Assembly (NCBI RefSeq): GCF_000526335.1
Contig: NZ_JAFW01000001.1
Span: 2,666,001 to 2,730,000 of the forward strand
Length of the DNA stretch: 64,000 nt
Direction of reading: 5' to 3'
Source: Arthrobacter sp. 31Y
GTDB lineage: Bacteria; Actinomycetota; Actinomycetes; Actinomycetales; Micrococcaceae
Of this stretch, positions 43,229-52,149 are shown piece by piece. Below the pieces are notes generated by a model. The model ran no database searches and was not told the origin of the DNA. It saw nothing but the letters and a program-made list of their open reading frames with translations. Positions within the stretch are counted from its first letter, which is position 1. Each line of letters begins with the position of its first letter. The translations under genes were made by a program, and so were the position numbers.

Positions 43229-44535
43229 AGGAGCAGCACTATCTCCGTGGAGTAGCTCTGCGACGAGCTCATTGATCCCCTGAACCAGCACACTGCGTGA
43301 ACCGAGGGATCGCCGGGAATCACCATGGGCCGGAGGTTGTCCACGGCCGATCCCTCGGTGATGGCTTCCCACGTCCAGCTGGCGCCGGAATCGGCAGTCA
43401 CGCCCCGGTAGATCTCGTAGTGCGGAGTGGTTGCACCTGTCCGCGGATCTACGGGTGCGGAGATGTAAACACAGTCCAGGTTGTTCGGGTCCACGGCCCC
43501 CAGACCGGTGTAGTCCTGCTCGTGCGGCAGCAGGCCAGGACCGGCGACGGCGAGCGGGTGCAGCTTCCAGCGGGTGCCGTCAAAGCGCGCGTACAGCAGG
43601 CGGTGATCGTCGACGTCGAGCACTTGCTCCCGCTGCAGCGGACCGTTCACGTCGTTGGCCCGGCAGGTGAGGATCGCGGCCAGTTCGGTGCCCTGCTGGC
43701 GGAGGTCAGTAGTCCAGCCGTGGGTGAGGACGTCGCCGTCGAGCGTTGTTCCTGCTTCGAAGATGGTGGTCAGGGCTGTTTGGTTGATGCCCCGAGAGCC
43801 GATGACCGGCTTGCTGACCACGTAGCCCTCGGCGTCGTGGAGGGCGTCGTCCTGTACATACCCGTGGTAAATGCTGTTGTTGTAGTCGCGTGGGTGGTGG
43901 TCCGTGGTGATGAGGTGGATCCGGTCCGTGCCGTTGCTGACGTAGCGGGTGTAGCCGTTGACGTAGCCGATTTTGGGGCGGGTGAAGAGTTTGCCGCCGT
44001 AGATCCAGGTGCTGCCGTGGTCCTCGGAGATCATCAGGGTGGGGTCGTCGTTGATGGCGCGGACAAAGTTGTAGACCCGGCCTTCGGCACTCAATGCGTG
44101 GAGGTTGGAGTAGGTTGCCCCGCGGCCGTCGGCGAGTTCCGTCCAGTCGAAATGCTGCTCGGGCTCCCACCCGGAGGCGTCGTGTGGCCTGGTGGAGACG
44201 CGCCAGCGGGAGTAATTGTCCGTCTTGTGCTTGGCGTACATCGCAACATAGTGTCCGTCGGGCCGGATCAGGAGCGCAGGGGCATTGTGGTCATCGGCCT
44301 CCAACCGTTCATGGAGGACGTGGACGTGGCTCTGGCCGGTGGCAAGGTTCACTGTTGTGACCTCTATGTTGCCGCCGCGTTCTCCACCACCCGGTCCCTC
44401 CGGGGCGGCCACCGAGCCCACCAGCAGCGTGTTGGTGGCGGGGTCTATCAGCGCGCGCTCGTCCTGGAACCAGCACCAGGCTCCGTTGTTGTTGACCACA
44501 ATTGGCTTTAGAGGGGAAGGGGCTCGGGTGTCCAT
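43225..44535 (-). CDS. BNR-repeat protein (BNR_4-like, possible polysaccharide lyase/glycoside enzyme)
   Basis: The 436-aa protein is a predicted beta-propeller. BNR-type motifs include SEDHGSTWIYGG near residue 180 and TADSGASWTWEA near 390, with early NNGAWCWFQDERA. Similar BNR_4 proteins are reported as polysaccharide lyases or sialidase-like enzymes, but no signal peptide is visible, so a cytosolic role on oligosaccharides or another function is open. ATG 44535 follows AAAGGATTCCC. No sugar transport genes flank it. Confidence 0.75.
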   Translation of the reverse strand: MDTRAPSPLKPIVVNNNGAWCWFQDERALIDPATNTLLVGSVAAPEGPGGGERGGNIEVTTVNLATGQSHVHVLHERLEADDHNAPALLIRPDGHYVAMYAKHKTDNYSRWRVSTRPHDASGWEPEQHFDWTELADGRGATYSNLHALSAEGRVYNFVRAINDDPTLMISEDHGSTWIYGGKLFTRPKIGYVNGYTRYVSNGTDRIHLITTDHHPRDYNNSIYHGYVQDDALHDAEGYVVSKPVIGSRGINQTALTTIFEAGTTLDGDVLTHGWTTDLRQQGTELAAILTCRANDVNGPLQREQVLDVDDHRLLYARFDGTRWKLHPLAVAGPGLLPHEQDYTGLGAVDPNNLDCVYISAPVDPRTGATTPHYEIYRGVTADSGASWTWEAITEGSAVDNLRPMVIPGDPSVHAVCWFRGSMSSSQSYSTEIVLLL

Positions 44536-44592
44536 GGGAATCCTTTGCGGCTTTGCATCGTTTCAATTCCAGTTGGGTACTAGTCTAGGCGC

Positions 44593-45372
44593 ATGACCAC
44601 TCGAGCCAACGAACTCACAGCCCTCGTCACGGGGGCCACCGCCGGGCTCGGTGCGGAATTCGCCCGCCAACTTGCCGAAGCCGGGCACCACCTGGTCCTG
44701 GTAGCCCGCGATGAACAGCGCTTGAAAGAAACGGCTGAGGAACTTGAACGCGACTTCAGTATCTCGGCGGAGGTCCTTTCCGCGGACTTGACCACCGACG
44801 TCGGGGTCTCAGCCGTTGCGGACCGCTTGCGGGACGCCGCGCGGCCTGTGGATGTCCTGGTCAACAATGCCGGAATAGGACTGTTGAAGTCGTTCGAACT
44901 CAATGACCTGGACGAGGAACGCCGCCACTTGCGTCTCCACGTCCAAACGCCCATGGAGCTGAGCCACGCAGCCCTTGACGTCATGCTGGCCCGCGGGAAG
45001 GGCAGGATCATCAACGTCGCCAGCGTGGCAGCGTTCGCCAACAGGGGCAGCTACTCGGCGGCCAAAGCCTGGCAGGTGACCTTTAGCCGGTGGGCCAACA
45101 TTGCCTACGCGAAATCCGGGGTGCAGGTGACCGCGGTTTGTCCGGGTTTCACGCACACTGAATTCCACCACCGCATGGGCATGGACAAATCCGTTGCACC
45201 CCGCTTCCTGTGGCTGACCGCCGAGCGCGTAGTGCGCGAAGGGCTTGGGGACAACGCCAACGGCAAGGGAGTCTCCATCCCGACGCGTCGGTACAAGGTG
45301 GTCAGCTTCTTCGCCCGCATCCTCCCGGCCAAGCTCACTTCCGGCCCACCCCGCCGGCCGCTTGAACCATAA
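44593..45372 (+). CDS. Short-chain dehydrogenase/reductase
   Basis: This 259-aa SDR has TGATAGLGAEFARQLAEAG (TGxxxGxG), NNAGIG near residue 92, Ser in NVASVAAF and YSAAK as the YxxxK motif near 156. It resembles the DltE/YqjQ-like SDR group that includes acyl-chain or steroid-type reductases. Its C-terminal tail is Pro/Arg-rich. TAGTCT lies about 12 bp before the ATG and the ribosome-binding site is weak. Substrate is unknown. Confidence 0.87.
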   Translation: MTTRANELTALVTGATAGLGAEFARQLAEAGHHLVLVARDEQRLKETAEELERDFSISAEVLSADLTTDVGVSAVADRLRDAARPVDVLVNNAGIGLLKSFELNDLDEERRHLRLHVQTPMELSHAALDVMLARGKGRIINVASVAAFANRGSYSAAKAWQVTFSRWANIAYAKSGVQVTAVCPGFTHTEFHHRMGMDKSVAPRFLWLTAERVVREGLGDNANGKGVSIPTRRYKVVSFFARILPAKLTSGPPRRPLEP

Positions 45373-45550
45373 GCCATAAAACTGCTCCACTGCTGTTCAC
45401 TTGTTGGTGTGCGGGCTTTAGGCTAATGCTGGAGTGTAGCGCCGGGCACGGCTGCTGCACGGGGGCTACAGCAGCGTGGTCCCGCAAACCGGGCCCCACC
45501 ACAGGGTCCCGTTTACCCTCGAATCAGGCCGTGTCCGAAGCGGGTAGTGC
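45373..45550. other. Intergenic region before sigma-fusion gene 2
   Basis: GCTGCTG and CAGCAGC (about 45449-45475) form an inverted repeat around a G-rich loop, and GGTCCCG/GGGTCCCGTTTACCC lies downstream. I see no shared promoter motif with sigma-fusion gene 1 and no strong ribosome-binding site before ATG 45551. Confidence 0.35.
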
Positions 45551-47332
45551 ATGGACGAAGCAACTCCAACGGAGGGCACCGGGCAGCAGGGAAAGCACGA
45601 CGGCGGTACGGTGGCCGTCGAGGACAGCGACGCGCAACTGATCCTGCTGGTCCGTTCGGGAGACCAGTCTGCATTCGAGACGCTCTTTGCACGGCATCGC
45701 TCCAGTGCGCGGGCTGTGGCCGCAGCGCAACTGGACAACTTCGCTGACGTCGACGATGTTGTGGCAGACGCATTTACTTCCGTTTACCAGTCCCTGGCCG
45801 CCGGGAAGGGGCCAGACACCTTCTTCCGTGCATACCTGCTGACGACTGTCCGGCGTGTGGCCCACCGTATAAACCGGGATGCGAGCCGTACCAGCCCCAC
45901 CTCCGAGTCCTACATTTTGGATACCGTGGACGCCCATGACGATCCTGCCGTAGCGAAGTTTGAATCGACGGCGGTGGCCCAGGCCTTCCGCTCCCTCCCT
46001 GAACGTTGGCAGGAAGTCCTTTGGTACGTGGACATTGAGGGACTGAAGCCTGCCGCAGCGTCGCCACTCCTTGGTCTGACGCCCAATGGAGTGTCCGCCC
46101 TGGCCCTCCGAGCACGGGAGCGTCTCCGCCAGGCGTACCTCCAGAACCACATCAGTTCCTCGGCAGGGAAGGACTGTGAGGAATACTCAACGCAACTGGG
46201 TGCTTACTCGCGCGAAGGTTTGAGCCCCCGCAACCAAGGCCGGGTGCAGGAACATTTGGAGGGCTGCCCTCAGTGCACCGCCCTGCTCCTGGACCTCAAC
46301 GACGTCCAGACGGCCATGCGTGTATGGATCTTCCCGCTGGTCACAGGAGTAGCGTTCAGCTCCGCCTTCCCAGGGCTCGCGGGGGCGGGGGCAGGCAGTA
46401 CTGTCGTCGAGGGTGGAGCCAGTACGGTGGTGGGTGGCCCGGATGTTGGCGGCACGGTAATTCACGGGGTATCACCCAAGGGCATCTCCCTCGCATGGAA
46501 AGTGGGGATCGGCGTCATTGCGGTGGCAGCGGTCGCGGCGAGTGCCGCCATGGCTTTCGGAGGCGCGGGCTCTGACACTTCGGTGCCACCGAAGGCGGAT
46601 GCGCCGCCAGTTGCGGGCCTGCCAAGCGCACCCGAGCTGAAGCCACCTATTTCCGAAGACACTTCCCAGGAATTTCCGTTGGTTCCGGACCTCAACGATC
46701 CGTACGAAGCCACCCCTGAGAAGCCGGTCTTCTTCCCCTTCCCGCCGAGCGTGAAACCTGAACAAGGCCTCTTGCCATACCCGGGCAAACCCTTGCAGCC
46801 AAGCCTCCAGCCGCTGCCCACCTTTGCACCTTCGGGACCTCCGACCCTGCCAGTTCCTCAGCCAACCCCATCACCTTCGCCAACGCCTGCTCCAAGCATC
46901 AGCGCAAGCCCCACCCCGAGTGCTACTCCCACTCCCGCGCCCAGTCCCGATCCAAGCGAAACGTCGGCCCCAGCACCGGCAGTGACGGCGACGTTCACCG
47001 CAGAGGAGGGCACAACGGCGTCGGATACCAACGTCACTGTTACGTTCCAGCTCAAGGACCAGGCAGCGGTGCCCGGCTCCGCCCAGGTGGTCTTTGCGAT
47101 TTCCGCAGGTACGGACATGATCCCGGGCAAACTTGTTGAACCGGCGGGCTGGACCTGTTCAAAGGAAGACGCTGCCACAACGCAATTCCGCTGCATCAGC
47201 ACTGCTGTGGACCCGGATGACCTGACGTTCCTGCTGGGAGTCTCCAAGCAGGACGAAGCGGAAGTGGCCACCCTGGACTATTCGTTCAGCGGATCAGGGA
47301 TTGAGACAGTGACTTTCTCCAACACCTTCTAG
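45551..47332 (+). CDS. ECF sigma factor fused to ZAS anti-sigma domain, TM helix and extracytoplasmic domain (copy 2)
   Basis: The 593-aa protein is a paralogue of the protein at 29697 with the same order of parts. Sigma region 2 is near 45-105 (DVDDVVADAFTSVYQSL) and region 4 near 140-195 (LPERWQEVLWYVDIEG). The ZAS zinc signature is C-x25-HLEGCPQC, and a membrane helix spans about 313-337. A long Pro/Ser/Thr-rich stalk runs to about 475, then a domain with paired Cys (GWTCSKED, QFRC) like that of copy 1. The stalk is longer than in copy 1. It is followed by a lipoprotein gene that may be its target or partner. Confidence 0.85.
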   Translation: MDEATPTEGTGQQGKHDGGTVAVEDSDAQLILLVRSGDQSAFETLFARHRSSARAVAAAQLDNFADVDDVVADAFTSVYQSLAAGKGPDTFFRAYLLTTVRRVAHRINRDASRTSPTSESYILDTVDAHDDPAVAKFESTAVAQAFRSLPERWQEVLWYVDIEGLKPAAASPLLGLTPNGVSALALRARERLRQAYLQNHISSSAGKDCEEYSTQLGAYSREGLSPRNQGRVQEHLEGCPQCTALLLDLNDVQTAMRVWIFPLVTGVAFSSAFPGLAGAGAGSTVVEGGASTVVGGPDVGGTVIHGVSPKGISLAWKVGIGVIAVAAVAASAAMAFGGAGSDTSVPPKADAPPVAGLPSAPELKPPISEDTSQEFPLVPDLNDPYEATPEKPVFFPFPPSVKPEQGLLPYPGKPLQPSLQPLPTFAPSGPPTLPVPQPTPSPSPTPAPSISASPTPSATPTPAPSPDPSETSAPAPAVTATFTAEEGTTASDTNVTVTFQLKDQAAVPGSAQVVFAISAGTDMIPGKLVEPAGWTCSKEDAATTQFRCISTAVDPDDLTFLLGVSKQDEAEVATLDYSFSGSGIETVTFSNTF

Positions 47333-47400
47333 CTTGACAACGCCCGACAGCAGGGGCCGGGTTACCATGGCACTTCATTCGAGCCTGAGGGGGCAGTGCT

Positions 47401-47832
47401 ATGAAGAACAAAACATTGGCATTCATGATGGCCATGGTCATTAGCGGAATGCTGCTGGGCGGCTGTTCGGGTACCAGCTACTCCGGCTTGGAGGCGTTGC
47501 AACGGGAGGCGACGGAGACAGACAAGGCCCCGGAAGGGCTGACCATGGGCGAAGTTGAGCTGGAAAAGATCCGTCTGGTGGCGGAGGCTAACGGAAAAAA
47601 GTACTACTTGGGGGAAGGCAAGCAACACCGGCCGACATGCCTGATCGTAGAATCCGCCGACGCGTATTTCTCTCATAGCGGCTGCACCGACTCCATCCAG
47701 GGAGAGATGCTGAGAATCAGTGGTCCCGACCAGAAATCGGCTGTTCTGGTGTCCGACGGCTACGACACCAAGGAGCTGGAGTCGAGCGGCTTGACGAAAA
47801 TCCACCCGAACATCCTGGTAGTTACGAACTAA
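47401..47832 (+). CDS. Small predicted lipoprotein
   Basis: The 143-aa protein starts with a lipoprotein signal (MAMVISGMLLGGC, lipobox LLGGC with Cys near residue 22), so it is probably tethered to the outer membrane face. The mature part is charged and contains paired Cys (RPTCLIVESADAYFSHSGC). I do not recognise a domain. ATG 47401 follows GAGGGGGCAG. It is 69 bp after the second sigma fusion and may be co-transcribed or controlled by it. The stop overlaps the convergent FUSC gene. Confidence 0.78.
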   Translation: MKNKTLAFMMAMVISGMLLGGCSGTSYSGLEALQREATETDKAPEGLTMGEVELEKIRLVAEANGKKYYLGEGKQHRPTCLIVESADAYFSHSGCTDSIQGEMLRISGPDQKSAVLVSDGYDTKELESSGLTKIHPNILVVTN

Positions 47833-48895
47833 CGCGCCCTCGCGGGGACCTCACCAGCACGGCCACGGCGATGCCCACCACGGCTCCCACGAACGTCTCA
47901 ATGGCACGCTCCATTACCAGCACGCCTGGATCCATGGGCGCGGCCAGTTGTGCGATCAGCAGGATGACCGGCGTGAAGAACACCATGGCCCACCCGTAGT
48001 GCCTTGCCATGAACAGCTCGGTGGGGAACTGGCACAGCACCACCAGCACAGCGAGGACCACCGTGGTTTGGCCGGGGAAGTACTGAAGTGGCGATAGCGG
48101 ACCGGGAAAAAGCACGACGGCGACTATCCCCAAACCGAGGAACGTTCCCACAATCCGGTGAATACCCCGGTGGACGCGACTTGGGAGGTCGGCTCCTGCG
48201 AGGGGCACGGCCGCTGCGGCCATGGCCCAGTGCGGGTGGCCGCTGCCGCTCAGGACTCCGATCACCCCTGCGGCACCCACTGCGAGCGAGTAACGGGCCG
48301 CATGAACAAAGGCCGACTGTCGAAGCGGGCCGCGCAACACGGGAACCCCGCGGACGGCACTGGCCACCCAAGTGCGTCGCCGAAGCCAGCCCGAAAAACC
48401 CACCAGCATCGAAAAGGCGGCGGACGCGGCTCCGATGAGCACCGCCGTCGTTAACGGAACATTGGTGGGCACGGAGGCGCATGCGCCCAGGGCAAGGATG
48501 CCGAAGAATGGGCCGATGGGTTTGAGGCGTACAGCATCCGCATACAGGGAGCCAGCCCCGGCGAACAGGGTAGCCACAAGGACCAACCACCACGAGTGGA
48601 TGTGGTTGACGGAAAGGAATACTCCGAAAGTCAGCCCACCCACCAGGAAGAGGGCGGCCTGGGCTTGGTGTTTGAGCCTGGCTTGGTGAGTTTCGTTGCG
48701 GCCGTACATGCCGGTCAGCGCACCGAACACGGCGTACATCATGAGGTCTGGGCGGCCGATGAGAATCAGGAACAGGCCAGGCACTGCGACGCTCAGGGCT
48801 ACGCGCACTGCAGAGAGGCGATCGTTGTTGGCTGGGCCCAGCCGGTGGAGTTCGCGCGCGTGGACCATCAATGCGGGCACGGGGAACACCACCAA
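47822..48895 (-). CDS. FUSC-family membrane protein (aromatic acid exporter-like)
   Basis: The 357-aa protein has roughly nine to eleven hydrophobic segments and the FUSC-type HPHWAMAAAAVPLAG plus VHRGIHRIVGTFLGL mid-sequence. FUSC proteins include bacterial aromatic-acid exporters such as AaeB. The start is uncertain: TTG 48895 directly follows an in-frame stop, while ATG 48868 is an alternative. It is convergent with the lipoprotein gene. Confidence 0.82.
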   Translation of the reverse strand: MVVFPVPALMVHARELHRLGPANNDRLSAVRVALSVAVPGLFLILIGRPDLMMYAVFGALTGMYGRNETHQARLKHQAQAALFLVGGLTFGVFLSVNHIHSWWLVLVATLFAGAGSLYADAVRLKPIGPFFGILALGACASVPTNVPLTTAVLIGAASAAFSMLVGFSGWLRRRTWVASAVRGVPVLRGPLRQSAFVHAARYSLAVGAAGVIGVLSGSGHPHWAMAAAAVPLAGADLPSRVHRGIHRIVGTFLGLGIVAVVLFPGPLSPLQYFPGQTTVVLAVLVVLCQFPTELFMARHYGWAMVFFTPVILLIAQLAAPMDPGVLVMERAIETFVGAVVGIAVAVLVRSPRGRVSS

Positions 48896-49012
48896 TCAGT
48901 CTGGGTTGTCTTCGAAAATTATCAGCAATGCCGTCCGGGCCGCCATAAGCCCGGTCACAAGCCGTAGCGAGCTGGGGCACACGGAGCATGAAAGGTCTGG
49001 GAAGATCGAGGT

Positions 49013-49483
49013 ATGCCCGTCGCTTTCGTCTGCCGCACCCGCTCCAGCCTGTCGCCGCAGGAACTGTTCGATCTCTCCCGCAACATCGATGCCCATGTGG
49101 GGTCCATGAAGCACAGCCGCGAGAAGGCAATCGCCGGGGTCACCACCGGGCTGATCTCGGAAGGTGAGACCGTCACTTGGCAGGCTTGGCACCTCGGGGT
49201 CCGGTTCCGCATGACCAGCCGCATCACGCGGATGGAGGCGCCGTCGTCGTTCTCTGATGAGCAAGTGAAGGGCCCCTTCAAGTACCTCCGCCACACACAC
49301 GAGTTCCGGCCTGAAGGCAGCGGGACCCTCATGGTGGATACCGTGGAATTCGCTGCGCCGTTCGGCCCGCTGGGCAGGCTGGTGGAGAAACTGATCCTGG
49401 CCCGGTACCTGCAGAACCTTATTGAAAAGCGCAACGAGTTCCTCGTAGCCGAGGCACCTCCAGCGCTGGACACCCGGCAATGA
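49013..49483 (+). CDS. SRPBCC-family protein
   Basis: The 156-aa protein has the START/polyketide-cyclase-like SRPBCC fold, seen from the N-terminal FVCRTRSSLSPQELFDLSRN pattern and the C-terminal helix LVEKLILARYLQNLIEKRN. The fold binds hydrophobic ligands. Its stop overlaps the following GNAT gene by 4 bp. No substrate is evident. Confidence 0.85.
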   Translation: MPVAFVCRTRSSLSPQELFDLSRNIDAHVGSMKHSREKAIAGVTTGLISEGETVTWQAWHLGVRFRMTSRITRMEAPSSFSDEQVKGPFKYLRHTHEFRPEGSGTLMVDTVEFAAPFGPLGRLVEKLILARYLQNLIEKRNEFLVAEAPPALDTRQ

Positions 49484-50001
49484 TCAGGCTCGCGCATGCG
49501 GAAGACCTCCTGATTCTGCAGGGGATCGAGCGTGCTGCGGGCGAGGCGTTCAGGGCTTTGGGAATGGACTCCGTCGCGGACGACGAGCCGCTCACCGTTA
49601 ACGAACTGAACAGCTACGCCGCAGCCGGGCGCGCGTGGGTGTCCGTGGACGGGCTCGATTACCCGGTGGCGTACTTGTTGGCGGACGTCGTTGACGGCGA
49701 CGGCCACGTTGAACAGGTCAGCGTTCATCCGGAACAAGCGCACCAGGGCCTGGGCCGGGAACTGCTGCATGCAGCGCGCGTCTGGGCCAGGGGCCACGGC
49801 ATGCAGCGGCAAACCCTCAGCACCTTCCGGGATGTGCCCTGGAATGCTCCGTACTATCGTCGCCTGGGTTTCGAAGTGCTCGACGCCGGCAGTTGGGGTC
49901 CGCAGTTGTCCCACCTGATGGAGCACGAGGCCGAGTTGGGCCTGACCCGCTGGCCGCGGGTAGCCATGTGGCGCCCCGTTGTTCCGCCGGACCCTTCGTA
50001 G
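49480..50001 (+). CDS. GNAT-family N-acetyltransferase
   Basis: The 173-aa protein has the acetyl-CoA loop in HQGLGRELLHAARVW near residue 85 and a C-terminal GNAT strand FRDVPWNAPYYRRLGFEVL. It is of the RimI-like general GNAT group, target unknown. It overlaps the SRPBCC gene (ATGA). A short tandem repeat follows its stop. Confidence 0.85.
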   Translation: MIRLAHAEDLLILQGIERAAGEAFRALGMDSVADDEPLTVNELNSYAAAGRAWVSVDGLDYPVAYLLADVVDGDGHVEQVSVHPEQAHQGLGRELLHAARVWARGHGMQRQTLSTFRDVPWNAPYYRRLGFEVLDAGSWGPQLSHLMEHEAELGLTRWPRVAMWRPVVPPDPS

Positions 50002-50010
50002 TCTGGGTAG

Positions 50011-50041
50011 GGGCTCAGCTGCCGGGGCTCAGCTGCCGGGG
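50011..50041. repeat. Short tandem repeat
   Basis: GGGCTCAGCTGCCGG occurs twice in a row (from 50011 and from 50025), between the convergent GNAT and histidine kinase genes. It contains the CAGCTG palindrome and may help form a terminator. Confidence 0.5.
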
Positions 50042-50042
50042 G

Positions 50043-51407
50043 TTAGCTGGCGCCGGCCAGCGGCAGGGTGAAGCTAAGATGCGCTCCGTTTGGGCTCGGA
50101 TGCGCTGCTGCCGTGCCGTGGTGTGCCAGGGCTATGTTATGCACCACTGCGAGCCCCAAGCCTGACCCGGCCACACTCCGTGCATTGGTTGAACGGTAGA
50201 ACCTGTCAAAAACATGGGCCAGATCCTGCGCCGGGATGCCAGGTCCCGTATCCCGCACATCAAGAGTGACGCTGCCTTCGGACACGGTGAGCGACAGCCT
50301 GACTTGGCCGGGCTCGGGCGTAAATTTTCCAGCCTCGGGTGTAAATTTTCCAGCATTGTCCAGTAAATTCGCGATCGCACGGGCCAGCCTGGCGCGTTCC
50401 CCCTTCACCAGGAGTTGTTGCCGGGATCCTTCCAAGGACCACTCGATCCCGGGGTAGCGCCTTTGGGCGTTCTCCAGGCAATAGAGAACAAGTTCGTTGA
50501 GGTCCATGTCCTCCACGAAGGACGGTGCCTCGTCATGGCGGGCCAAGTCGATCAGGTCTTCAACCAGGGACTGCATCCCTATCAGTTCATGCTCCAAGGC
50601 CCCCGTGATGCGCTCCTTACTCCTCTGCTCCAGGTCGGGATTCTTGAGCATGGCAGCGTTCGTCCGCAGTGATGTCAGGGGAGTCCGCAGCTCGTGGGAA
50701 GCATCGGCAATCAGCTGTTCTTGCTGGCGGCGGGATTGCTCCAGTTCGCCAAGCATCGTGTTGAACGCGATGCCGAGCCTGTCGATCTCGGTTGTGCTGC
50801 TTCGAGGGATCCTGATGTGGGTGTCGCCCGTTTGGGCAATACCTTCCGCTACGGCTGTCAGCCGATCTACGGGTCGGAGCCCGCGCCTGGCGGCCACGTA
50901 GGCAGTGCCTGCTGCCACCACCAGGGCCCCCAGCACTGTGGCCGCCAGCAGCCAACCGAGACGCTCAAAGGACGCCAACACCCTGTCGTCCCTGACTCCA
51001 ACCACTAATGCCCTCTGGTTTGGCAGCGGCCTGACATACACGCGGATGGGATCTTCGCAGATGGTCGCTTCCGTGAAGAAGGCCGCACTCCCGCCGGAAG
51101 CCACCTCTCGCATCTGCCCGGTAATGGGCAAGGCCGGCCCGGCACCAGCGTCCGGGTCTTCAGCGGGCGTTGGCGCCACGAGCTGGGCGCATGCCGGCGA
51201 GCGGACCCACGTGCACTGCGAAAAGCCCTGCCAGTTCGGGTCCGTCTGGATCAGTTGAATGATGCGGTCCGACTCACGCCTCAGGGACAGATCCTCGTTG
51301 GTGCGCAGCTCGTGCCCAACCAGGGCGTAGACCAGTACGGCGAACACCAATACGGTGAGGGTGATGGCAGCCGCGATCACCAGTGTCATTCGCAATCTCA
51401 GCGTCAC
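50043..51407 (-). CDS. Sensor histidine kinase (MprB-like), with tandem duplication at the N-box
   Basis: The 454-aa kinase has an N-terminal membrane helix (about 8-28), an extracytoplasmic domain, a second helix near 158-178, HAMP, the H-box ADASHELRTPLTSLR near residue 238 and HATPase motifs. The N-box reads NLLDNAGKFTPEAGKFTPEP, in which KFTPEAG-like seven residues occur twice; most kinases have one copy. DNA repeat 50313-50354 explains this. Sensing signal is unknown. It overlaps the response-regulator gene by 4 bp, as for cognate pairs. Confidence 0.88.
   Translation of the reverse strand: MTLRLRMTLVIAAAITLTVLVFAVLVYALVGHELRTNEDLSLRRESDRIIQLIQTDPNWQGFSQCTWVRSPACAQLVAPTPAEDPDAGAGPALPITGQMREVASGGSAAFFTEATICEDPIRVYVRPLPNQRALVVGVRDDRVLASFERLGWLLAATVLGALVVAAGTAYVAARRGLRPVDRLTAVAEGIAQTGDTHIRIPRSSTTEIDRLGIAFNTMLGELEQSRRQQEQLIADASHELRTPLTSLRTNAAMLKNPDLEQRSKERITGALEHELIGMQSLVEDLIDLARHDEAPSFVEDMDLNELVLYCLENAQRRYPGIEWSLEGSRQQLLVKGERARLARAIANLLDNAGKFTPEAGKFTPEPGQVRLSLTVSEGSVTLDVRDTGPGIPAQDLAHVFDRFYRSTNARSVAGSGLGLAVVHNIALAHHGTAAAHPSPNGAHLSFTLPLAGAS
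50313..50354. repeat. 21-bp tandem duplication inside histidine kinase gene
   Basis: The two units 50313-50333 and 50334-50354 match at 20 of 21 bases (CTCGGGCGTAAATTTTCCAGC versus CTCGGGTG...). The insert is in frame and adds seven residues after the N-box Asn of the kinase. Confidence 0.85.
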
Positions 51408-52087
51408 GATGCTGCCAGCCGGTAGCCCACTCCGCGCACTGTTTGGATGAGCCGTGGTTCGCCCTCAGCTTCGAGTTTCCGGCGCAGGTAGCTGACGTAA
51501 ACCTCCAGTGAGTTGGAGGCCGGGGTCATGGCATATCCCCACACTGCGTCACTGATCTGGCTCCGGGTGAGTGCCTGTTCCGGGTTTTCCGCCAGCACGC
51601 AAAGGAGGGCGTACTCGGTGCTGCTCAAGTCAATCCAACGTCCGTTTTGCCGCACTGCATGAGCCTCGGGTACCAGCTCCAAACCGTGATACCCGGTGGG
51701 GCGCTGGGAAAGGTGGGCAGTCCGGCGTGCCATGGCGCGCAACCGTGCCAGCAACTCATGAGGGTCAAAAGGTTTGGAAAGGTAGTCATCCGCTCCTGCG
51801 TCCAAACCTGCCACGCAGTCAGCCACGTCACTGCGGGCCGTTAGCAGCAGGATCGGAATTGTATTGCCGGCAGCCCGGAGCATTCGGCAGAGGCCGAGTC
51901 CGTCCATGCGCGGCATCAAGACGTCCACCACCAGCAGATCCGGTGACGTTGCGGCGACCCGTTCCAGCGCCTCCCGGCCGTCAGCGGCCGATTCCACCAG
52001 ATAGCCGGCTGCTTCAAGCAAGGATTGAAGGGAGCTCCTGATTTCCGGATCATCGTCGACGACCAGGACTGTTATGGGCTCCGTCAT
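51404..52087 (-). CDS. OmpR-family response regulator
   Basis: The 227-aa regulator has a receiver domain with acidic pocket VVDDDPE, phospho-acceptor Asp in LLVVDVLMPRMDG near residue 52 and Lys in DDYLSKPFD, and a winged-helix effector (about 130-225, WGYAMTPASNSLEVYVSYLR). ATG 52087 gives the standard start; the longer frame to 52108 is less likely. It is paired with the downstream kinase, and the divergent membrane phosphoesterase gene at 52150 is a possible target. Confidence 0.9.
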   Translation of the reverse strand: MTEPITVLVVDDDPEIRSSLQSLLEAAGYLVESAADGREALERVAATSPDLLVVDVLMPRMDGLGLCRMLRAAGNTIPILLLTARSDVADCVAGLDAGADDYLSKPFDPHELLARLRAMARRTAHLSQRPTGYHGLELVPEAHAVRQNGRWIDLSSTEYALLCVLAENPEQALTRSQISDAVWGYAMTPASNSLEVYVSYLRRKLEAEGEPRLIQTVRGVGYRLAAS

Positions 52088-52149
52088 GGCCACCAGCATA
52101 GTTCGCACGGCTTCAGAATCCTTTAAGTTCCCTTCTGAACCATGGGGCT

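Noticed and set aside
47334..47368. TTGACA as a -35 element of a sigma-A promoter for the lipoprotein
   Set aside because: No -10 hexamer is found at 16-18 bp; the nearest TACCAT is 23 bp away.
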